NCBI GenBank assembly: GCA_017627975.1
Contig: JAGAFT010000170.1
Location: 1-7,041, forward strand
Source: Oscillospiraceae bacterium
GTDB lineage: Bacteria; Bacillota_A; Clostridia; Oscillospirales; Oscillospiraceae
DNA: 7,041 nucleotides
Direction of reading: 5' to 3'
Part shown: in pieces, positions 1 to 4,546 of the stretch
Numbering within the stretch: position 1 is the first letter of the stretch
Layout of the letters: each line of letters opens with the position of its first letter
Program-made: the position numbers and the translations under genes
The notes under the pieces: model-generated
What the model saw: only the letters and a program-made list of their open reading frames with translations
Told to the model about the DNA's origin: nothing
Database searches by the model: none

Positions 1-229
1 AGCCGGAGACGATGCCCGCGCCCATGGCGGCCGGCAGGGCAAGCCAGGGGTGGCCGGAGATGGCAACCACGGCGCCCACGCAGGCGCCGAGGGTGAAGCA
101 GCCGTCCGTGGACAGGTCACAGACGTTCAGCATCGAATAGCTCAGGAACAGGGCCAGAACGGTCAGGGAGTTGATCAGGCCAAGCTCCAGGGCGGTCTGG
201 CCGAGACCGAGCGCAGCGGATAGTGTCAT
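1..229 (-). CDS. trpY: TrpY-type ABC transporter permease, N-terminal part (runs off left edge)
   Basis: Inner-membrane permease of an ABC importer, inferred to take up tryptophan with TrpX and an ATPase (TrpZ) that should lie beyond the left edge. Only the first 76 residues are visible. They show a hydrophobic segment at about residues 15-35, then the motif DLSTDGCFTLGA at 39-50 and a second hydrophobic segment at about 45-60. A D-L-[ST]-x-D-G-x-F-x-L-G-A pattern is typical of the branched-chain-type permeases (COG4120) that pair with TrpX-like binding proteins. The ATG at 227-229 is chosen because AAAGGA (239-244 on the complement) precedes it at normal spacing. The gene lies 193 nt downstream of trpX in the same orientation. 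That gap holds a hairpin, a copy of the trpX tail and AT-rich repeats, so relative expression of the two genes may be tuned there. Substrate is inferred from the Trp T-box upstream of trpX, not from this fragment. Confidence 0.85.
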   Translation of the reverse strand, partial: MTLSAALGLGQTALELGLINSLTVLALFLSYSMLNVCDLSTDGCFTLGACVGAVVAISGHPWLALPAAMGAGIVSG

Positions 230-244
230 GATGCAGATTCCTTT

Positions 245-337
245 AAAATGTGAAATGTTAAATGAGAAATGATCAATGATCAAAGTGAAAAGTGCAAAGT
301 GGAATTAGGACAATGTTCAATGTTCAATGTTCAATTA
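245..337. repeat. AT-rich short tandem repeats between trpX and trpY
   Basis: This stretch is strongly AT-rich in a GC-rich neighbourhood. At 311-337 there are three perfect copies of CAATGTT followed by a partial CAATTA. At about 245-302 there is a looser run of 7-9 nt units (AATGTGA, AATGTTA, AATGAGA, then two TGATCAA copies, then AAAGTG-like units). No open frame, RNA fold or known element is recognised. It lies in the trpX-trpY intercistronic gap, just upstream of the trpY ribosome binding site. Confidence 0.8.
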
Positions 338-347
338 AGGGGATCAG

Positions 348-449
348 GCGAGGTCGCTGAAGGACTCGGCCTGTTGTTTACCGCTTTCACGCCCCCGAAG
401 GGGCGTGAAAAACAAGTCTGAATTACGCCAGGTCGCTGAAGGACTCGGC
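348..449. repeat. Hairpin flanked by direct repeats that copy the trpX 3' end
   Basis: AGGTCGCTGAAGGACTCGGC occurs at 351-370 and again at 430-449. The second copy is the last part of trpX. The first copy lies outside the gene and, read on the minus strand, also encodes AESFSDLA followed at once by a stop (TGA, 344-346). The three differences near the end (stop TGA/TAA, GCC/GCG, CTC/CTG) do not change the peptide. Between the copies is a perfect 11-bp hairpin, TTTCACGCCCC (385-395) paired with GGGGCGTGAAA (400-410), loop CGAA. The minus strand has no T-run after the hairpin, so it is not a classical terminator for trpX; it may stabilise the mRNA 3' end. Confidence 0.85.
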
Positions 450-1451
450 GGTGGTGATCTCGTTCACCTGGGTGCAGAGGGGGGCGAAGGCTTCCTTCAC
501 GGTGTCGAAGTCCAGACCCAGGGCCTCACAGGTCTCGGTGTTGACGGTGGCGGTGCCGTTGTCAAAGGTCAGGACCGGGGTATCGGCGGGGTTCGCGCCT
601 TCGATGAGGATCTTCGCGATCATGTCGGCGGTCTCGACGCCGAGGTTGGCATAGTCCACGCCGTAGCCCACGAAGGCGCCGTTCAGGGCGAAGGAGTCGG
701 CGCCGGTGTAGTGCGGGATGCCGGCTTCGGCCAAGGCCTCGTAGATGGAGAGCTCGGCGGTCATGATGGTGTTGTCGGTCGGGGTGAAGACGGCGTCGAC
801 CTTATCGGCGATGAGGGCATCGACGGCGAGCATAACCTCGTCGACGGTGGTGCCGTTATAGTCCTTGTAGGAGACCTTCTGCTCATCGAGGAAGGCCTTC
901 GCCTGGGCGATGGGGGTGGTGGAGGCATCCTGGCCCATGTCATAGAGCAGGGCGACATTGTCGGCGTCGGGGTCGGCGGCAAAGATGAGCTTCATGACTG
1001 CGGCGGTATCGAGGCCGTCAGAGGTGCCGGTGATGTTGGCGCCGGGGGCTTCCATGCTCTCGACCAGGCCGGTGGAGATCGGGTCGGAGACGGCGGCGAA
1101 GACCACGGGGATGCCGTTGTCCTCGGTGGCAGCCTGCATGCTCATGGCAACCGGGGTGGCCACACCGACCATCAGGTCGACATCGTCGGCGATGAAGTTC
1201 TGGATGATCTGGGCCATGACGTTGGCGTCGGCGTTGCAGTTGTCATAGCTGACCTCGAAGGTCACGCCCTTCTCCTCGCCAATGGCGGCGAGCCGGTTCT
1301 GGATGTTTTCCACGATCTGGTTCAGGGAGGCGTCGTCGACATAGTTGCAGATGCCGACCTTGAAGACGGTATCGCCGTCCGCGGCGAAGGCGGAAGCGCC
1401 GAGGCAGAGGATCAGCGCGAGAACGGTCAGGACGGAAAGAATCTTTTTCAT
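423..1451 (-). CDS. trpX: TrpX-type ABC transporter substrate-binding protein
   Basis: Extracellular binding protein of a TrpXYZ-type importer, 342 residues, of the ABC_sub_bind type (COG2984 family). Residues 1-23 form a signal peptide (MKK, hydrophobic core to about residue 17, then AFA before ADG), which fits signal peptidase I cleavage. The one cysteine there (LILC, residue 16) does not fit a lipobox, which is unusual for a Gram-positive binding protein. The mature part shows the family pattern: VGICNYVDDASLNQIVENI near the start, VMVGVATPVAMSMQ-like and PVVFAAVSDP segments mid-domain, then TDNTIM and GVDYANLG. The start at 1451 is chosen because AAAGGAGC (1459-1466) precedes it and the signal peptide starts there; the frame is open upstream but only through leader repeats. 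The protein contains no tryptophan. Expression should be controlled by the Trp T-box upstream. Specificity is inferred from that leader; related proteins can bind other ligands. Confidence 0.88.
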   Translation of the reverse strand: MKKILSVLTVLALILCLGASAFAADGDTVFKVGICNYVDDASLNQIVENIQNRLAAIGEEKGVTFEVSYDNCNADANVMAQIIQNFIADDVDLMVGVATPVAMSMQAATEDNGIPVVFAAVSDPISTGLVESMEAPGANITGTSDGLDTAAVMKLIFAADPDADNVALLYDMGQDASTTPIAQAKAFLDEQKVSYKDYNGTTVDEVMLAVDALIADKVDAVFTPTDNTIMTAELSIYEALAEAGIPHYTGADSFALNGAFVGYGVDYANLGVETADMIAKILIEGANPADTPVLTFDNGTATVNTETCEALGLDFDTVKEAFAPLCTQVNEITTAESFSDLA

Positions 1452-1612
1452 GATGATAGCTCCTTTATCAATAATTTTGAATGATTTATTTCGTAATAGT
1501 CCATTGCGTGAACCCGGGATTCCGGGAACAAAAGCCCGCGGCAGAATAAGTGATCTCAGTTGACGGCCTGCCATCGCCGCCATCGTCTGTGCAGAATATA
1601 CATGGTTGATCA
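1452..1612. other. Unassigned trpX leader segment
   Basis: About 160 nt between the hairpin repeats and the trpX start codon. It contains the trpX ribosome binding site (1459-1466), an AT-rich stretch around 1465-1500 and one small GC hairpin (CCCGG 1513-1517, loop GATT, CCGGG 1522-1526). No second T-box, promoter or small gene could be supported. It would form the 3' part of the leader after T-box read-through. Confidence 0.5.
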
Positions 1613-1796
1613 GCCTCCAAAACAAAAATCATTCAAGAGGGGGCGAATGCCTATTTATCTCCCCGCCTGCGGCGGGGGGATAAAGGATTACAGGTAGGCC
1701 TCCAAAACAAAAATCCTACAAGGGGCAGTGACTGCTTTCCTTCCCCGCCTTCGGCGGGGAAGGAAGAATTACAAATAGGCTTCCAAAACAAAAATC
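1613..1796. repeat. Two hairpin units between three copies of the T-box terminator tail
   Basis: GCCTCCAAAACAAAAATC occurs at 1613-1630 and 1698-1715, and with one change (GCTTCC...) at 1779-1796, giving periods of 85 and 81 nt. The third copy is the end of the T-box terminator hairpin plus its U-tract on the minus strand, so the other two are duplicates of a terminator tail. Each interval carries one hairpin: TTTATCTCCCCGCC (1654-1667) with GGCGGGGGGATAAA (1671-1684), and TTCCTTCCCCGCC (1737-1749) with GGCGGGGAAGGAA (1753-1765). Loops are TGC and TTC. The core is the same but the outer arms differ and still pair. An ATTACARRTAG motif also recurs at the end of each unit. Confidence 0.9.
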
Positions 1797-1829
1797 CCGT
1801 CCCTGCATACAAAAATGCTGGGACAGGAT
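1785..1829 (-). terminator. T-box intrinsic terminator
   Basis: On the minus strand, ATCCTGTCCC pairs with GGGACGGGAT (one T-G wobble). An A/A mismatch and an inner GCAT/ATGC stem with loop TTTTGT complete the hairpin. It is followed by TTTTTGTTTT (1794-1785). The 5' arm lies just downstream of the GGGTGGCACCGC box, as expected for the terminator/antiterminator switch of a T-box. Confidence 0.9.
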
Positions 1830-2084
1830 CATAAATCAAATCCTGCGGTGCCACCCGGCTTGACGCGAACGCGTCCGACTCACCCGTACCATCATACGGT
1901 GGCTTTGTTCACGGAGTGCCGCTCCGTCGCACATAGGGCGGAAACCCCGCCTTCCGATTGCCCTCCGAAGTCCATTCACACGATCCAGTCTGTACCGCGC
2001 TCTCAGCTCCGCGCAGCTCTCTGTGACATCCTTAGGACCGGTTACTTGCTCTTCATCAACGGTTTCAACAGCTTTATGAAGTTG
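1786..2084 (-). promoter_or_regulatory. Tryptophan T-box riboswitch (tRNA-Trp sensing leader)
   Basis: Regulatory RNA upstream of trpX that reads the charging state of a tRNA. Seen on the minus strand, in order: a Stem I start GATGAAGAGCAAGTA (about 2057-2043), the distal Stem I motifs AGAGAGC and GCTGAGA (about 2021-2001), the specifier region GTGAATGGACTTCGGAG (about 1979-1963), several hairpins, then the T-box core GGGTGGCACCGC (1856-1845) and the terminator. By alignment to the usual GAA-codon-A pattern, the specifier codon is TGG (1974-1972), which is Trp. The antiterminator bulge is TGGC (1853-1850); its fourth base should pair with the discriminator base of the tRNA, and G73 in bacterial tRNA-Trp fits. 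Both recognition sites therefore agree. The established model is that uncharged tRNA-Trp stabilises the antiterminator and turns on the importer. The 5' end is estimated from the promoter. Confidence 0.93.
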
Positions 2085-2090
2085 TTTTGG

Positions 2091-2119
2091 ATTTTACTAC
2101 TTCACTGTGATAAAGTCAA
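2091..2119 (-). promoter_or_regulatory. Promoter of the T-box/trpX transcript
   Basis: On the minus strand, TTGACT (2119-2114), a 17-nt spacer and TAAAAT (2096-2091) put the start of transcription near 2084, about 27 nt before T-box Stem I. The -35 box is inside the direct repeat TGTGATAAAGTCAAGAGG. The other two repeat copies (2177-2194, 2250-2267) also contain TTGACT but have no -10 box at the right distance. Confidence 0.8.
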
Positions 2120-2267
2120 GAGGAAATTTTTTCCTGTACTCCCCCGCCGGAGGCGGGGAGTACAAAGTTTTTACCATGTGATAAAGTCAAGAGGAAATTT
2201 TTTAACCTGTACTCCCCCGCCGGAGGCGGGGAGTACAAAGTTTTTACCATGTGATAAAGTCAAGAGG
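2106..2267. repeat. Two identical hairpin units between three copies of a -35-containing repeat
   Basis: TGTGATAAAGTCAAGAGG occurs at 2106-2123, 2177-2194 and 2250-2267 (periods 71 and 73 nt). Each interval carries the same hairpin, at 2135-2164 and 2208-2237: TGTACTCCCCCGCC and GGCGGGGAGTACA around a GGA loop with one unpaired C. The sequence around it (AAATTTTTT before, AAAGTTTTTACCATG after) is also repeated, so this is a tandem duplication of a unit of about 72 nt plus a partial third copy. The repeat nearest trpX supplies the -35 box of its promoter. Confidence 0.92.
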
Positions 2268-2363
2268 GTTTTTTACGAAGATCTTCTTCGGCGCGCCGAG
2301 ATCGCACGCCTCCACCGGCAGAGCCCCAATCAATGGGTAGCCGTGCTTTTGTTCGCAGAACGC

Positions 2364-2657
2364 TCAGTTCCCTGCCGGAAGGAACTCAACCTTGACCCTC
2401 ATCCCCATACCGGCCGCCAGTCTCTGCAGCGTCTTCAGCGAAGGATTGGCATTGCCGCTTTCCAGTTTGCTGATGTCTGCCTGTGCAATACCAGTACGCT
2501 CGGAGAGTTGCTTCTGCGTAAGTCCGGAGGTTCTTCGGGCCTCAATCATAGCCTGCATGATGGAGAACTCAGGCTCCAGCGCATTCCACTCTTTCTGAAA
2601 GGCAGGATCTTTCAACTGGTCATTCAAATAATCGTTAAACTTCGTCAATTCAAACAT
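2364..2657 (-). CDS. XRE-family HTH regulator, HigA-like antitoxin without a visible toxin
   Basis: A 97-residue DNA-binding protein. An N-terminal part (1-34, including LKDPAFQKEWNALEPEFSIM) is followed by a Cro/C1-type helix-turn-helix at about 35-88 with SGLTQKQLSERTGIAQADIS and KLESGNANPSLKTLQRLAAGMG. This layout matches HigA-type antitoxins, which usually follow a RelE/HigB-like toxin gene. None is present here: the upstream side is a promoter and then a tRNA terminator, and downstream is the trpX promoter region. It is therefore an orphan within this window. The start is uncertain: AGAAAGG directly abuts the ATG at 2657, whereas a TTG at codon 4 would have a 9-nt spacing. Upstream in-frame TGA rules out a longer N-terminus. 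A palindrome between its -35 and -10 boxes suggests autorepression. It could instead be a plain solitary regulator. Confidence 0.88.
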   Translation of the reverse strand: MFELTKFNDYLNDQLKDPAFQKEWNALEPEFSIMQAMIEARRTSGLTQKQLSERTGIAQADISKLESGNANPSLKTLQRLAAGMGMRVKVEFLPAGN

Positions 2658-2679
2658 CCTTTCTGCTCAGGTACTCTTC

Positions 2680-2708
2680 AGAATATGGGATAAATCCTAT
2701 TTTGTCAA
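2680..2708 (-). promoter_or_regulatory. Promoter and candidate operator of the HTH gene
   Basis: On the minus strand, a perfect TTGACA (2708-2703), a 17-nt spacer and TATTCT (2685-2680) give a start near 2673 and a 5' UTR of only about 16 nt. The spacer contains an imperfect palindrome, ATGGGATAAATCCTAT on the plus strand (2685-2700), centred on GGAT-AA-ATCC. An HTH protein bound there would block RNA polymerase; that it is the HTH product itself is inferred. Confidence 0.72.
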
Positions 2709-2734
2709 TATTTCTTTTTTCCTATGGCGGGGAC

Positions 2735-2771
2735 AAATAAAAAAGAGAGCTCCGCAAAACCGGAACTCTCT
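2735..2771 (-). terminator. Terminator of the tRNA operon
   Basis: On the minus strand, AGAGAGTTCCG pairs over 11 bp (one T-G) with CGGAGCTCTCT around loop GTTTTG, followed by TTTTTTATTTG. The hairpin's first base is the last A of the tRNA-Glu CCA, so the terminator begins with no gap after the tRNA. Confidence 0.92.
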
Positions 2772-2845
2772 GGTGACCCGTACGGGATTTGAACCCATGT
2801 TACCGCCGTGAAAGGGCGGTGTCTTAACCACTTGACCAACGGGCC
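2771..2845 (-). tRNA. tRNA-Glu (anticodon TTC)
   Basis: A complete cloverleaf with encoded CCA. Acceptor GGCCCGT pairs with ACGGGTC (one G-T), the anticodon stem is CCGCC/GGCGG around CTTTCAC, and the T-loop is TTCAAAT. The anticodon TTC reads Glu codons. It is the second tRNA of a two-gene minus-strand operon. Confidence 0.97.
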
Positions 2846-2851
2846 ATCAAA

Positions 2852-2875
2852 AGGGCGCAGGATAGGCTGCGCCCT
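2852..2875. other. Hairpin in the tRNA-Met/tRNA-Glu spacer
   Basis: AGGGCGCAG (2852-2860) pairs perfectly with CTGCGCCCT (2867-2875) around a 6-nt loop. On the transcribed minus strand it is followed by TTTTGAT, then tRNA-Glu starts. The short T-run makes it at best a weak terminator; a role in tRNA processing is possible. Confidence 0.7.
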
Positions 2876-2876
2876 A

Positions 2877-2953
2877 TGGTAGCGGCACCTGGATTCGAAC
2901 CGGGGACACTGCGGGTATGAACCGCATGCTCTAGCCAACTGAGCTATGCCGCC
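2877..2953 (-). tRNA. tRNA-Met (anticodon CAT, elongator type)
   Basis: A 77-nt cloverleaf with encoded CCA. Acceptor GGCGGCA pairs with TGCCGCT (the first pair is G-T), the D-arm is AGCTCAGTTGGCTAGAGC, the anticodon stem TGCGG/CCGCA surrounds TTCATAC, and the T-loop is TTCGAAT. The closed acceptor end argues against initiator tRNA. The body resembles elongator Met rather than Ile2 (also CAT), but lysidine-modified Ile2 cannot be fully excluded from sequence alone. Confidence 0.93.
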
Positions 2954-2970
2954 ATCGGATAGCGAGGTGT

Positions 2971-2999
2971 ATAATAGCAGAAAAAGGCGGAGTTGTCAA
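2971..2999 (-). promoter_or_regulatory. Promoter of the tRNA-Met/tRNA-Glu operon
   Basis: On the minus strand, TTGACA (2999-2994), a 17-nt spacer and TATTAT (2976-2971) form a near-consensus sigma-A promoter. The start would be about 10 nt before tRNA-Met. It diverges from the plus-strand membrane-protein gene. Confidence 0.9.
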
Positions 3000-3092
3000 C
3001 AATTTTTTAATTGAAAATACGGAAGGGATATGATAGGCTACCGGTAAGAAAGAGGACCGGAGAACGCGACGGAACAGACACAAAGGAGTACT

Positions 3093-4415
3093 ATGAACCA
3101 GGACACCATTTACGACAAGCCGGAACACCGGCCCATCCCGCTCGTGGGGCAGCGCATCCTGAAGACATCGATCGCGGTCTTTCTCTGTCTGATGATCTAC
3201 TACCTGTGGGGTTACAGCGGAAGCGACATGCCGACGGAAGCGATGATCACGGCGATCATCTGCATGCAGCCTTACGTCCGCGACAGCGGGCAGTTCGCCC
3301 TCAACCGCCTGGCCGGGACGATGGTGGGCGCGTTCTGGGGCCTGATGTTCCTGCTTCTGCTGCTGATCTTCCCGCAGATGGGGCGCTCGATGCCGCTGAT
3401 CTATGCGAGGATGGCCCTGGGGGTGCTTGTTTCGCTGTATACGGCGGTGCTCATCGGGAAGCCCGACACCGCAAGCCTCGCCGCGATCGTATTTCTCTGT
3501 ATCGTCATCTCCTTCCCGGAGATCGAGCAGCCCCTGCAGCAGGCCGGGATGCGGATCCTCGGCGTGTTCATCGGGACCTTTGTGGCCATCGGGGTGAACG
3601 TGTTCCGCCTGCCCCGGGACAAGCAGAGGGACCTTGTGTTCTTCCTGAGGACGACGGACCTGGCGCCGGACCGCTTTTCCCAGATCCCGACGGCGGCGAT
3701 GTTCCGCCTCAACTATCTCTACGCCGACGGGGCGAAGATCTGCCTCATGTCGGAGCACGCGCCGGCCTTCTTCATCATGCAGATGCAGCACACGAAGCTG
3801 AACGTTCCACTCATCGTAATGGACGGGGCGGCCCTGTACGACGCGGAGCAGAACGTCTTCGTCCAGGCCGAGACCCTGGACCCGGAGGACACCGCGCGGG
3901 TGATCGGGCGGTTACGGGAGCTGGGGATCAGCTGCTTCGTGTACACGATCCACAACAACAAGACCTGCATCTTCCACCTGGGTGAGACAAGGCCGCCCGA
4001 GAAGACGGTCTTCCAGCGAATGCGCCGCTCGCCCTACCGCGACTATCTGGAGGGCGAGGTGTACGTCCCGGAGGAAGTGGTCTACATCAAGGTCATCGAC
4101 GAAGCGGGAAAACTGACCGAGACCGAACACCATCTGAGCCACGTGCTGCCGAAAGGGCGGCTTCGGGCGGTGATCCGGCCGCAGGCGGGTGCGCCGGGGA
4201 TCAACGGGCTCTACATCTACGCCCACACGGCGACGATGGAACAGGCCCAGAAGCGCCTGATGCAGAGGCTTCGGGAAGAGGACGGGGCGCTCAGCCCGGT
4301 GGAGATCCGTCTGCCGCGGCGCAGCCGGCCGGACCTGGACGCGATGCGGGTGCTGCATATCCTGACGGGGATGTATGAGCCGCTCAAGTGCAAGAGATGG
4401 TTCCGGAAACATTGA
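3093..4415 (+). CDS. FUSC/aromatic-acid-exporter-type membrane protein with C-terminal degenerate HAD-like domain
   Basis: A 440-residue membrane protein of unknown substrate. About six membrane segments lie within residues 22-172. Two repeats of the form RLAGTMVGAFWG (72-83) and RILGVFIGTFVA (154-165) match the RxxGxxxGxxxx pattern of FUSC/ArAE exporters. From about residue 178 a soluble part follows with the order of a Cof-type HAD phosphatase: DLVFFLRTTDL (180-190) where motif I would be, ICLMSEHAP (216-224) where motif II would be, then PLIVMDGAALYD (239-250) and the cap-like TLDPEDTARVIGRLRELGI. The catalytic DxD is replaced (L and T), the motif III lysine looks like R412, and the protein ends before a GDxxND motif. 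It is therefore inferred to be a sensor or regulatory domain, not an enzyme. AAAGGAG (3082-3088) sets the start. The assignment of the HAD fold is by eye and moderately sure; the membrane domain is surer. Confidence 0.8.
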   Translation: MNQDTIYDKPEHRPIPLVGQRILKTSIAVFLCLMIYYLWGYSGSDMPTEAMITAIICMQPYVRDSGQFALNRLAGTMVGAFWGLMFLLLLLIFPQMGRSMPLIYARMALGVLVSLYTAVLIGKPDTASLAAIVFLCIVISFPEIEQPLQQAGMRILGVFIGTFVAIGVNVFRLPRDKQRDLVFFLRTTDLAPDRFSQIPTAAMFRLNYLYADGAKICLMSEHAPAFFIMQMQHTKLNVPLIVMDGAALYDAEQNVFVQAETLDPEDTARVIGRLRELGISCFVYTIHNNKTCIFHLGETRPPEKTVFQRMRRSPYRDYLEGEVYVPEEVVYIKVIDEAGKLTETEHHLSHVLPKGRLRAVIRPQAGAPGINGLYIYAHTATMEQAQKRLMQRLREEDGALSPVEIRLPRRSRPDLDAMRVLHILTGMYEPLKCKRWFRKH

Positions 4416-4444
4416 TAAATCCCCCGCCTCCGGCGGGGGATTTA
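4416..4444. repeat. GC-core hairpin after the membrane-protein gene
   Basis: A perfect 13-bp stem starts right after the stop codon: TAAATCCCCCGCC (4416-4428) pairs with GGCGGGGGATTTA (4432-4444), loop TCC. It has the same core as the trpX-region hairpins with different outer arms. The following AATAATTTC is a poor T-run, so it may be a weak terminator or an mRNA end-stabiliser. No flanking direct repeats were found here. Confidence 0.8.
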
Positions 4445-4461
4445 AATAATTTCAGAAGTAG

Positions 4462-4491
4462 TTGTCACGGGGACGGGTTCTGTGATACAAT
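4462..4491 (+). promoter_or_regulatory. Extended -10 promoter of the phosphate acyltransferase gene
   Basis: TTGTCA (4462-4467), an 18-nt spacer and TACAAT (4486-4491), with TG one base before the -10 box (extended -10). The start would be near 4498, giving a leader of about 50 nt. This suggests the gene is transcribed independently of the upstream membrane-protein gene. Confidence 0.72.
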
Positions 4492-4546
4492 ATTAAAAAC
4501 AAATAAAACCGTTCATTATCACTATACTTTCAGGAGGTATCCCACC

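Noticed and set aside
405..1484. Long plus-strand open frame (359 codons) opposite trpX
   Set aside because: It is Gly/Val/Asp-rich and fully antisense to trpX, whose signal peptide, ribosome binding site and family motifs are clear. The open frame is a by-product of GC-rich codon use.
1452..1625. N-terminal extension of trpX from a TTG at 1625
   Set aside because: The extension runs through leader and repeat sequence, lacks a ribosome binding site and would bury the signal peptide 58 residues inside the protein.
1613..2267. Regularly spaced repeats as a CRISPR array
   Set aside because: There are only three copies per locus, the intervals are similar to each other and contain hairpins instead of unique spacers, and no cas gene is present.
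1815..2693. Plus-strand open frame of 292 codons
   Set aside because: It runs antisense through the T-box, two hairpin repeats and the HTH gene. Its translation is repetitive and has no family features.
3011..3034. Promoter for the membrane-protein gene (TTGAAA and TATGAT)
   Set aside because: The spacer is only 12 nt, and no acceptable -35 box stands 16-18 nt before TATGAT. The real promoter was not identified.
3011..3985. Alternative plus-strand frame overlapping the membrane-protein gene
   Set aside because: It overlaps the gene that has the ribosome binding site and membrane segments, and its own translation is Arg/Pro/Gly/Asp-rich, typical of a shadow frame.
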